64,000 bases of DNA, from contig DUBZ01000055.1 in the NCBI GenBank assembly GCA_012960035.1, forward strand, positions 1 to 64,000. Direction: 5' to 3'. Below, piece after piece: positions 52,242 through 59,935 of this stretch (the stretch's first letter is position 1; each line of letters opens with the position of its first letter). The notes under the pieces were generated by a model that was not told where the DNA came from, did no database searches, and saw nothing but the letters and a program-made list of their open reading frames with translations. The position numbers and the translations under genes are program-made. This DNA comes from Myxococcales bacterium. GTDB lineage: Bacteria; Myxococcota_A; UBA9160; UBA4427.

Positions 52242-54662
52242 ATGGCGACCGTGATCCCGAACAAGATCGAAGACCTGCCGACCCGCGAAGCGCGTTTCAT
52301 CGGAAAGTCGGTCCCTCGGGTTGAAGACCCGGCGCTGATCACGGGCGAAGTCGAGTTCATCGACAACGTAAGCCTCCCCGGCATGCTCCACTGCGCGATT
52401 CTTCGCAGTCCGATCGCCCACGGCAAGATCCAGAGTATCAACATCGAAGAAGCGCTCGCGCTTCCAGGGGTCATTGCCATTGTCACTGGCGACGACGCGG
52501 TCAAGTGGAGCCACCCGCCCATGACCATGCCCGAGGGTTGGGGCGACCTGCCGCTCGCAGCACACAAGGTTCGCTTCGTTGGCGAACCCGTCGCAGCCGT
52601 TGCCGCGACGAGTCGCTACATCGCCGAAGATGCGCTCGAGTTGATCGACGTCGACTATGAACCAATCGAGGTGGTCTCGGATCCCTTCAAGGCGGTGCAA
52701 AACGACGACGGCCCGTTGGTCTTCGAAGAACGCGGCAACAACATTATGATGCAGCGCACCTTCACCTGGGGTGACGTCGACGGCGCATTCGCCGAAGCCG
52801 ACCACGTGATCGACGGGACCTTCCGCTGGAATCGCATGGGGGCGAACCCGACCGAAACGTTTGGTTGCATTACCGAGTGGAACCCTCGCAGCCTCGATCT
52901 CGTCATTCGCGCGAGCATCCAGGCGCCCATGTTCACCGCACTCGCACGCTGTGGCGTGCTTGGCCTGCCTTCGAGCAAAGTTCGTTTGATCACCTATCCC
53001 CACGGCGGAAGTTTTGGCGGCAAGGGTTTGCCCCGGGGCATCGACATCGCCGCCATCTTGTCGCGCAAGGCCGGAGGCAAGCCGGTCAAGTGGATCGAAG
53101 ATCGCATCGAATACCTGACCGCCGGTGCGAGCCAAGCTTGGGACCGGCACTACGAAGCGTCTCTTGCCTTGAAAGCCGACGGCACATTCACGGGCTTTCG
53201 CGTCAAGCTGATGGATGACATCGGCGCGAACGGCGAAGGCTATGGGTCGATCAGTGCCGCGAAGGTGCTCACCTCTTTCACTGGGCCCTACACGATCGGC
53301 ACCGCGGAATACGATCTGACCCTCGCGTGCACGAACAAGGTGCCCGCACATCCGTATCGCGGCATGGGTCCGCCGCCGCACAACTACGTGCTGGAATCCT
53401 TGGTGGACATGACCGCGCGCAAGTTGGGCATCGACCCGGCAGAGTTGCGGCGCAAGAACTTCATCCAGCCCGACCAGTTTCCGTACACCATCCCGAGCGG
53501 CAACGAATACGACAGCGGTTCGTATGAAGCGGTGCTCGACAAGGTGCTCGAAATGTCGGACTACAGGGGGCTTCGCGAGCAGCAGGAGAAAGCGCGAGCG
53601 GAGGGACGACTCGTCGGGATCGGCGTGGCGTCCGCGATTGAGCCCGGGGTCATGGACCCGAACGCGTACGCGATCATCGGCATGCCCGGCATCGGTCAGC
53701 CCGAAGGTGCGACAGTTTCGTTCGACGTGCTGGGCAATGTCAACGTCCGCGTCGGTTTCTCCCTCGAAGGTCAGGGACAGTACACCCTCATCACCCAGCT
53801 GGTTGCCGACTTCTTTGGACTTGAGATGTCGCAGATCAACGTGCTGTGTCTCGACACCCAGACCGCCCCGCCCGCTTACGGCCCGGGCGGAAGTCGGCTC
53901 GGTGTTGCGATCACCGGTGCAGTGCTTGGCGCCTGCGAACGCATCCGCGAAAAGATGGTCAAAGTGGCAGCCGGCGTATTCCAATCACCGCCCGAAGCGC
54001 TGCAACTCTACGACGGCATCATCGGGATCCCCGGTGTCGAACAAGCGCAACTTCCGGTCGCCGCGGTCGCAGGCATGATGCTCGGTCGCAGTGATCTCTT
54101 GCCGCCGGACATCGACCCGCGACCCGAAGCCACATACGCATGGACCGCTCCGGGCCGAACCGAAGCCGACGAGCAAGGCCGCGCGAAGAGTTATCTCACG
54201 GCGGCCCAAGCGGTTCACGTCGTCGCGGTCGAGATTGATCGCGAAACGGGAGCAACCCAAATCACCGGCTACTGGGTCGTAGATGATTGTGGGACACGAC
54301 TGAATCCCGCCACCGTCGAGGGACAGCTTCAGGGCAGCATTGCCCAGGGTGTCGGCGCGGCGCTACTCGAAGAATACTTGTACGACGAAGACGGTCAGCC
54401 GCTGGTCACCAACTACATGACGTACTTGATGCCGACGGCGAGCGACGTGCCCCTGGCGGTCAAGGGCGAAGTTGTCACGCCTTCACCTTTTACTCCGCTG
54501 GGTGCAAAGGGTTGTGGGGAGGGCGCCATTCACACCACGCCCGCAACGATCATGTGCGCGATCAACGACGCCCTGGCTCCGCTGGGCGTGCAAGCAACGG
54601 AAGTACCCGCATCTCCGATGCGAGTTTGGAAATTACTTCAGGGCGCGGATTCGTCGCCTTAA
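52242..54662 (+). CDS. Molybdenum hydroxylase large subunit
   Basis: This 806-residue subunit binds molybdopterin and the substrate. Family motifs are GKSVPRVEDPALITG, RSPIAHGKI, VGEPVAAVAA, GSFGGKG and a C-terminal GAKGCGEGAIHTTPATIMCA with the conserved catalytic Glu. The active-site loop reads HPYRGMGPPPHNYVLE near residue 369. It is neither the CSFR of true CO dehydrogenase nor the usual YRGAGR, so CO is not the substrate. It most likely hydroxylates an aromatic, heterocyclic or CoA-linked carbon using water. The substrate is unknown; the catabolic genes after it suggest organic acid breakdown. Its cofactor would come from MoeA. Confidence 0.9.
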   Translation: MATVIPNKIEDLPTREARFIGKSVPRVEDPALITGEVEFIDNVSLPGMLHCAILRSPIAHGKIQSINIEEALALPGVIAIVTGDDAVKWSHPPMTMPEGWGDLPLAAHKVRFVGEPVAAVAATSRYIAEDALELIDVDYEPIEVVSDPFKAVQNDDGPLVFEERGNNIMMQRTFTWGDVDGAFAEADHVIDGTFRWNRMGANPTETFGCITEWNPRSLDLVIRASIQAPMFTALARCGVLGLPSSKVRLITYPHGGSFGGKGLPRGIDIAAILSRKAGGKPVKWIEDRIEYLTAGASQAWDRHYEASLALKADGTFTGFRVKLMDDIGANGEGYGSISAAKVLTSFTGPYTIGTAEYDLTLACTNKVPAHPYRGMGPPPHNYVLESLVDMTARKLGIDPAELRRKNFIQPDQFPYTIPSGNEYDSGSYEAVLDKVLEMSDYRGLREQQEKARAEGRLVGIGVASAIEPGVMDPNAYAIIGMPGIGQPEGATVSFDVLGNVNVRVGFSLEGQGQYTLITQLVADFFGLEMSQINVLCLDTQTAPPAYGPGGSRLGVAITGAVLGACERIREKMVKVAAGVFQSPPEALQLYDGIIGIPGVEQAQLPVAAVAGMMLGRSDLLPPDIDPRPEATYAWTAPGRTEADEQGRAKSYLTAAQAVHVVAVEIDRETGATQITGYWVVDDCGTRLNPATVEGQLQGSIAQGVGAALLEEYLYDEDGQPLVTNYMTYLMPTASDVPLAVKGEVVTPSPFTPLGAKGCGEGAIHTTPATIMCAINDALAPLGVQATEVPASPMRVWKLLQGADSSP

Positions 54663-54768
54663 GCAACGCCTTAGACCTCGTTTCCGCATTATTCATTGAA
54701 CCTAGGTCGTAAGTCCGTCACTGGAACGGACCCACACCAGCACCAAGCACACCAGGAGATTCAATATC

Positions 54769-55752
54769 ATGACTGATATCAAACCCGAAGACGAAAACCA
54801 TTTCGTCGCCCTTTCCGAATGCCACTTCATGAACCCCGGCACCTTGGCTGAAGTCGCTTACTACCCCGACAACCAAAGGTGGTGGGACAGCGTCGACGGT
54901 GTGATGCGCGCATGGTCGAACCGCGACCTTACCGGTGAATGGCCTCATCCCCTCGCCGAAGAACTGATCAAGTATATGGACGAAGCAAAGGTCGACGTTT
55001 GTTTCGCCCTGCGCGAAGGCATGATGGACATCAGCGGCGGCACGGTTTCGTTTTCGACGAACCAGTTCATGATCAACCAGATCGAACCGTACCCCGAGCG
55101 TATGTACCTCGAATGCATGGTGGGCCCGATCATCAAGCGCGGCGTCAAGCACGCGATCTGGGAACTCGAATACATGGTCAAGGAGTGCAACGCCAAGCTC
55201 TGCAAAGTTTACATGCCCGAGGACGACGGACCACTCGACGATCCGCGCATGTGGCCCTTTTACGAAAAGGTGCAGGAGCTCGACGTCACGCTCACGATCC
55301 ACACGGGCATGTCGTACGTCGTACCCCAGCCGAGCAAGAACACCCACCCGGACACCCTCGATCAGGTGATGATCGACTTCCCGGATCTCCGCGCCATCTG
55401 TTACCACATGGCGTGGCCCCACACAGAAGAGCTGATCGGCTTGTGCGGCAAGCACAAGAATCTGTACATGAGCATGTCGGGCATCATCGGCTGGTACCAG
55501 CGCTCGCCGTATCGCGGTTACCACGCGATTGGCACAGCGCTCCAGTGGTGCGACCCGAGCAAGATCGTGATGGGCCTCGACCTGCCGTTCGACGACACGA
55601 AGCGCGTCGTCGACTGGGTCCGCACCCTGCAGATCCCGGAAGAAATGCGCGAGCAGTACGGCTACCTCGAGATCACCTCGGACATGCGCAAGGCGTTCCT
55701 CGGTGAGAACCTCGCGCGACTGGCGAAGATCGACACCACCAAGCGCGTATGA
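54769..55752 (+). CDS. Amidohydrolase-2 family enzyme, decarboxylase-like metal site
   Basis: This 327-residue TIM-barrel protein of the ACMSD/resorcylate decarboxylase group begins ALSECHFMNPGTL, whose E17-x-H19 copies the ExH metal pair of gamma-resorcylate-type decarboxylases rather than the HxH of hydrolases. Further ligands are TIHTGMS (near 178), CYHMAWPH (near 212) and the Asp in MGLDLPF (near 269). The likely reaction is decarboxylation or hydrolysis of a cyclic acid. AGGAGA lies before the ATG. It lies between the molybdenum hydroxylase and the retro-aldolase genes in one direction. Confidence 0.85.
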   Translation: MTDIKPEDENHFVALSECHFMNPGTLAEVAYYPDNQRWWDSVDGVMRAWSNRDLTGEWPHPLAEELIKYMDEAKVDVCFALREGMMDISGGTVSFSTNQFMINQIEPYPERMYLECMVGPIIKRGVKHAIWELEYMVKECNAKLCKVYMPEDDGPLDDPRMWPFYEKVQELDVTLTIHTGMSYVVPQPSKNTHPDTLDQVMIDFPDLRAICYHMAWPHTEELIGLCGKHKNLYMSMSGIIGWYQRSPYRGYHAIGTALQWCDPSKIVMGLDLPFDDTKRVVDWVRTLQIPEEMREQYGYLEITSDMRKAFLGENLARLAKIDTTKRV

Positions 55753-55781
55753 TCAAAACCTGCGCAAAGCGCAAGTGAAGG

Positions 55782-55830
55782 CTCCACGGCGGCGTCTACA
55801 CCCCACGGTGTGGACGCCGCTTCCGTGGAG
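55782..55830 (+). terminator. Long hairpin after the amidohydrolase gene
   Basis: CTCCACGGCGGCGTCTACACC pairs with GGTGTGGACGCCG and, after a 3-base bulge, CCGTGGAG, with a CCAC loop. One T-G pair is the only imperfection. It probably divides the molybdenum hydroxylase-amidohydrolase transcript from the thiolase unit or attenuates read-through. No T run. Confidence 0.6.
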
Positions 55831-55889
55831 AGAGCCCAGCGGTAAGCCCGGTGTCCATCAACGCCGCGTCACATCATGAAGACAAGCAT

Positions 55890-55923
55890 CTACACAACCC
55901 GCTACACCACCCTCTACACAACT
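55890..55923. repeat. Short 12-base periodic repeat
   Basis: CTACACAAC, CTACACCAC and CTACACAAC recur every 12 bases in the gap before the thiolase-like gene. The array is very short and its meaning is unknown. Confidence 0.5.
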
Positions 55924-55945
55924 GCGAAGCACAGGAAATAACCGC

Positions 55946-57106
55946 GTGACAGATCAAGCCTGCATCATTGGAATCGGCCAGACGGAGTACTGCCGCAAAC
56001 CCGGTTCGGGAATGAGCCCGCTTGGCATCCAGTTGAAGGCAGCCAGCGCTGCGATCGCGGACGCTGGGCTCAAGGGCAAAGACATCGACGGCATCATGCC
56101 GTTTCCGAATCTTGGACACGCCGAAGCCTTCGCGGCGAATCTAGGCTGCGAAAACCTGCGCTACGCGTCGATCATCCACATGGGGGGTGCCGCACCGGTT
56201 GCATCCTTGCAGGCCGCCGCAGCCGCAGTGAATACGGGCATGGCGAATTACGTGCTCATTCCTGCTGGCTGGAACGGCTACTCGGGCGCCCGCGTCAAAC
56301 AAACGGTGAGCCAAGACACCGCTTCGCTTCCCGGCGGTGCGATCGCGCGCGACTTTTACTTGCCGTTTGGCCTCACAGTTCCGCCGCAATGGTATTCCCT
56401 GATGGCGCGCCGGCACATGCACGAATACGGGACGACTTCCGAGCAGCTCGGCTGCATTGCGGTCGCCATGCGCAAGCACGCCCAACTCAATCCCAACGCG
56501 GTCATGCACGGCAAAGAGATGGCGATCGAGGACTATCTCGCGTCGCCCATGCTCGCCGACCCTTATCGCATCTTCGACTGCTGTATTGAAACAGACGGTG
56601 CTGCCGCGGTGGTCGTCACCACGGTGGAACGTGCGCGCGACCTCAAGAACAAGCCCGTGGTGATCATGGGCGCCGCGGCGGGTCAGCCCTACCCCGCCGA
56701 CGAAATCACGAACCGCAAAGACATGTTTCGCACAGGACTTACGATTGCAGCACCCGAGGCCTTTGCGGCCGCCGGCATCAAACCTTCGGACGCGGACTTC
56801 GCGATGATCTACGACTGCTTCACCTTTGAAGTGCTCCAGCAGATCGAAGAAGCCGGTTTCTGTGAACGCGGTGAAGGGGGCGCATTCGTCGAAGGCGGGC
56901 GTATCGAACTTGGCGGAGATCTCCCGATCAACACCCACGGCGGGTTGCTTTCAGAGGCGCACTCGCTGGGCATGGGACACATCGTCGAAGCGACCCAGCA
57001 GCTACGCGGGAACGCCGCGGGCCGACAGATCGACAATGCCGAAATCGGTGTCGTGACGGGTTGGGGTGATTTCGGCGACGGCAGTATCGCGATCCTTCGC
57101 AACTAA
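55946..57106 (+). CDS. Ltp2-like thiolase-fold protein (probable acyl-CoA aldolase)
   Basis: This 386-residue thiolase-superfamily protein is of the SCP2/Ltp2 branch. The nucleophilic Cys of true thiolases is absent: the segment reads IIHMGGAAPVASLQAAAAAV. The Ltp2-type features are present: IYDCFTFEVLQQIEEAGFC with its Tyr near 290, EGGAFV, and NTHGGLLSEAHSLGMGH. In steroid side-chain breakdown, Ltp2 performs a retro-aldol cleavage of a beta-hydroxyacyl-CoA together with a DUF35 protein, and just such a gene follows 75 bases on. The start is GTG 55946. Confidence 0.82.
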   Translation: MTDQACIIGIGQTEYCRKPGSGMSPLGIQLKAASAAIADAGLKGKDIDGIMPFPNLGHAEAFAANLGCENLRYASIIHMGGAAPVASLQAAAAAVNTGMANYVLIPAGWNGYSGARVKQTVSQDTASLPGGAIARDFYLPFGLTVPPQWYSLMARRHMHEYGTTSEQLGCIAVAMRKHAQLNPNAVMHGKEMAIEDYLASPMLADPYRIFDCCIETDGAAAVVVTTVERARDLKNKPVVIMGAAAGQPYPADEITNRKDMFRTGLTIAAPEAFAAAGIKPSDADFAMIYDCFTFEVLQQIEEAGFCERGEGGAFVEGGRIELGGDLPINTHGGLLSEAHSLGMGHIVEATQQLRGNAAGRQIDNAEIGVVTGWGDFGDGSIAILRN

Positions 57107-57180
57107 GCGCGTACGGATGCCAAGCCACAGACCCACCGCATTCAACACATTACGACCGAAGAACATAGAGAGACAAAACA

Positions 57181-57594
57181 ATGACCGAAACGAGCTACAC
57201 CCTGCCGCTCCCCGAACTCGAAGGACTCCACAAAGAGTTCTACGACCACTGCAAGAATCACGCGTTGCATTTCCAGCGCTGCAGCGATTGCCAAATCTGG
57301 CGACACGTCCCTCGTGAGATGTGCCCGGAATGCGGCTCTTGGGATTGGCGTTGGGAAGCGTCGAGCGGCCGCGGCCGGGTCTTCACCTGGACGGTCGTCG
57401 CACGCCCGATGCATCCTGCATTCGTCGACGCGTGCCCCTATGCCCCCGTCGTCATCGAAATGGAAGAAGGCGTTCGCCTGCTCAGCGAAGTGGCCGACGT
57501 GGCGCCAGCTGACCTCAAGATCGACATGGAAGTCACCGTTCACTACGACGACGTCACCAACGAAGTGACGCTGCCCAAGTTCAAAAAGCTTTAA
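57181..57594 (+). CDS. DUF35 zinc-ribbon OB-fold protein
   Basis: This is a 137-residue partner-type protein. The rubredoxin-like zinc ribbon is CSDCQIWRHVPREMCPECGS (CxxC, 12 residues, CxxC) and is followed by an OB-fold with GRVFTWTVVARPMHPAF, APVVIEMEEGVRLLSEV and a final strand. DUF35 proteins bind CoA substrates and pair with thiolase-fold enzymes, as ChsH2 does with Ltp2. Its place directly after the Ltp2-like gene argues for one complex. GAGAG lies before the ATG. Confidence 0.9.
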   Translation: MTETSYTLPLPELEGLHKEFYDHCKNHALHFQRCSDCQIWRHVPREMCPECGSWDWRWEASSGRGRVFTWTVVARPMHPAFVDACPYAPVVIEMEEGVRLLSEVADVAPADLKIDMEVTVHYDDVTNEVTLPKFKKL

Positions 57595-57639
57595 CGCGCA
57601 GCGCACGCCGCGCGCGCAAAAACAAACAGGAGAATCAAC

Positions 57640-58413
57640 GTGGCCTATCCGCCCACTGTTAAATTCGAAAAGAAGGACCACGTCGGCGTGGTCACGATTA
57701 ACCGCCCCGAGCAGATGAATTCTCTCGACATGGACATGCTCCTGGGCATCGAAGACGCGATGATGGAAGTCCAGAGCGACGACGACCTCTGGATCGGCGT
57801 GCTTACCGCGAGCGGCGACAAAGCGTTTTCTTCGGGCCTCGACCTTAAGGTGGCCGCCCCCTTGCTCACCAGCGGTGACCCGCTCGGTTTCCCCGACATC
57901 ACCAAACGCCAGTTTTCAGACGTCTACAAGCCGATCATCTGCGCGGTCAACGGCTTCTGCATTGCCGGCGGCCTCGAAATGCTGCTCGGCACCGACATTC
58001 GCATCGCGGCAGAGCACGCGACATTCGGGCTCGGCGAAGTAAAGATGGGTCTGGTTCCGCTGGGTGGCACGCATATTCGCATGCCGCGGCAGATCCCGTG
58101 GGCCATCTCGATGGAACTCCTGCTCACAGGCAAGAACATCGACGCCCAGCGGGCATTCGAAGTAGGCCTCATCAATCAGGTCGTTCCATTTGACGAACTG
58201 CTCCCGACGGCGATGACGCTTGCAGATAAGATGTGCCGCAACGGACCGCTTGCGATGCGCACGGCAAAAGAGATTGCCGTCCGCGCCCTCGACCTCGAGC
58301 CCGGGTTCGTGCTCGAAAAATCGTTGGGACAACGCGTGCTCAATTCGGCCGACGCAAAAGAAGGTCCCCTCGCGTTCACCGAGAAGCGGCGACCGACTTT
58401 TACGGGGAAGTAG
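57640..58413 (+). CDS. Enoyl-CoA hydratase family protein
   Basis: This 257-residue crotonase shows VVTINRPEQMNSLDMDM, SGDKAFSSGLDLKVA (oxyanion loop), VNGFCIAGGLEMLLGTDIRI and GLGEVKMGLVPLGGTHIRMP. As with many degradation-pathway members, the second Glu of classic hydratase is replaced. In the block it would hydrate an enoyl-CoA to supply the beta-hydroxyacyl-CoA for the Ltp2/DUF35 pair. The start is GTG 57640 with AGGAGA upstream. It is the last gene of the co-directional catabolic block. Confidence 0.9.
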   Translation: MAYPPTVKFEKKDHVGVVTINRPEQMNSLDMDMLLGIEDAMMEVQSDDDLWIGVLTASGDKAFSSGLDLKVAAPLLTSGDPLGFPDITKRQFSDVYKPIICAVNGFCIAGGLEMLLGTDIRIAAEHATFGLGEVKMGLVPLGGTHIRMPRQIPWAISMELLLTGKNIDAQRAFEVGLINQVVPFDELLPTAMTLADKMCRNGPLAMRTAKEIAVRALDLEPGFVLEKSLGQRVLNSADAKEGPLAFTEKRRPTFTGK

Positions 58414-58458
58414 CCGTGCGTTAAGCGAGCCCGGGGCCTAGCGCTAAGAGGTCAGGGC

Positions 58459-59886
58459 TCAGGGCGTGCGGATCACCATCAAGCGAATCTCGGTCATGTC
58501 TTCGATTGCGAAGCGTAGGCCTTCGCGCCCCAACCCGCTGTCTTTCACCCCACCGTAAGGCATGTGGTCTACTCGCCAACTCGGGACGTCACCAATGACG
58601 ACGCCACCCACGTGCAGGGTGTCCCACGCTTTGTGGGCTTTGTAGATGTCGCGGGTGAAGATGCCCGCCTGCAACCCGAAGTCGCTGTCGTTGACGACGG
58701 CCAACGCGTCGTCGAAGTTCGAAAACTTCTGCAGCACCGCCACGGGACCGAACGCTTCTTTGCAGGACAGCTCGACGTCAGCCGGTACGTCTTCGAGCAG
58801 AGTCGCCTGCAACATGACACCGTCACGGTGACCGCCAGTGAGGACCTTCGCCCCCTTCGCCACGGCATCGTTGATCCAGCCGTGGAGCCGTGTCGCTTCC
58901 TTTTCGGAGATCATCGGGCCAATGAAGGTGTCTTCGTTCTTGGGGTCGCCCATCACGAGGGCACCAACACGCTTCGTAAGTTTCGCCCGCACAACGTCGT
59001 AAATTGCTTCGTGGACGATGATGCGCTGCACGCTGATGCAACTCTGCCCACTTTGGTAGTACGCGCCAAATACAATGCGCTCGACTGCGTCGTCGATGTC
59101 TGCATCGGCGTCCACGATCACCGCGGCGTTGCCGCCCAGCTCAAGCACCACCTTTTTCTTGCCACTCTTTGCCTTGAGATCCCATCCGACGCCAGGTGAG
59201 CCCGTAAAGGAAAGAAGCTTCAAGCGGTCGTCCGTCGTAAAGAGCCCTGCACCGTCCCGACGCGCGGGCAAGATCGAAAACGCGCCCTTCGGTAGATCGG
59301 TTTCGGCGAGCACTTCGCCAATAATCAAAGCACCGATTGGCGTGGCACTGGCTGGCTTCATCACAAACGGGCAACCCGCTGCGATCGCTGGCGCAACTTT
59401 GTGTGCAGCAAGATTCAACGGGAAGTTGAACGGACTGATCAAGGAAGACGCGCCCACCGGCACGCGTTTCCACATCCCGGAATAATTCACTGCGCGTGGG
59501 TTGATGTCCATTGGAAGCACTTCGCCGTAGATCCGCGTGGCTTCTTCCGCACCAATGCGAAACGTGTCGATCAAGCGCGTCACTTCGCCACGCGAGTCTT
59601 TGATGGGTTTGCCTGCTTCAATGCAGAGCGCCTGGGCGAGTTCTTCGGCACGTTCCTGAAAGCGCGAGGCGCAGTGATTCAATACGTCTTGGCGCGCATA
59701 GGCGGGGTAATCGCGCATCGCGTCTTCGGCAGCCGACGCAGCCTCGATGCCTTTTTCGATCGCAGTGGCGTCCGCCATCGCAACTCGTGTGGCGACCTCG
59801 CCGGTGTACTTGTTTGTCACTTCCAAGTCGGCGTTCGGTTTTTCGGAAACATTCGCGAGGTAGTACGGATAACTCTCTTCGAGCAT
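58459..59886 (-). CDS. NAD(P)-dependent aldehyde dehydrogenase
   Basis: This is a 475-residue enzyme that oxidises an aldehyde to the acid. Motifs are SPFNFPLNLAAHKVAPAIAA, FTGSPGVGWDLK, VLELGGNAAVIVD with the base Glu, GQSCISVQRI with the nucleophilic Cys near 282, and CKEAFGPVAVLQKF. The C-terminal GGVKDSGLGREG is typical. Two adjacent ATG codons (59889, 59886) follow GGGGG; the second has better spacing. It follows the acetolactate-synthase-like gene by 49 bases, so the TPP enzyme may supply its aldehyde. Confidence 0.93.
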   Translation of the reverse strand: MLEESYPYYLANVSEKPNADLEVTNKYTGEVATRVAMADATAIEKGIEAASAAEDAMRDYPAYARQDVLNHCASRFQERAEELAQALCIEAGKPIKDSRGEVTRLIDTFRIGAEEATRIYGEVLPMDINPRAVNYSGMWKRVPVGASSLISPFNFPLNLAAHKVAPAIAAGCPFVMKPASATPIGALIIGEVLAETDLPKGAFSILPARRDGAGLFTTDDRLKLLSFTGSPGVGWDLKAKSGKKKVVLELGGNAAVIVDADADIDDAVERIVFGAYYQSGQSCISVQRIIVHEAIYDVVRAKLTKRVGALVMGDPKNEDTFIGPMISEKEATRLHGWINDAVAKGAKVLTGGHRDGVMLQATLLEDVPADVELSCKEAFGPVAVLQKFSNFDDALAVVNDSDFGLQAGIFTRDIYKAHKAWDTLHVGGVVIGDVPSWRVDHMPYGGVKDSGLGREGLRFAIEDMTEIRLMVIRTP

Positions 59887-59935
59887 CATGACCCCCAATA
59901 GGTGTACGTTGATCGAATGGGCGTAGCACTCGCCC

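Noticed and set aside
52008-53984. 658-residue open frame on the minus strand
   Set aside because: It lies fully antisense to the molybdenum hydroxylase large subunit, is His/Arg/Asp-rich and has no family motif. High GC at third codon positions leaves antisense frames open.
50751-54662. Annotation as aerobic CO dehydrogenase (coxMSL)
   Set aside because: The large subunit lacks the CSFR active-site loop needed for CO oxidation.
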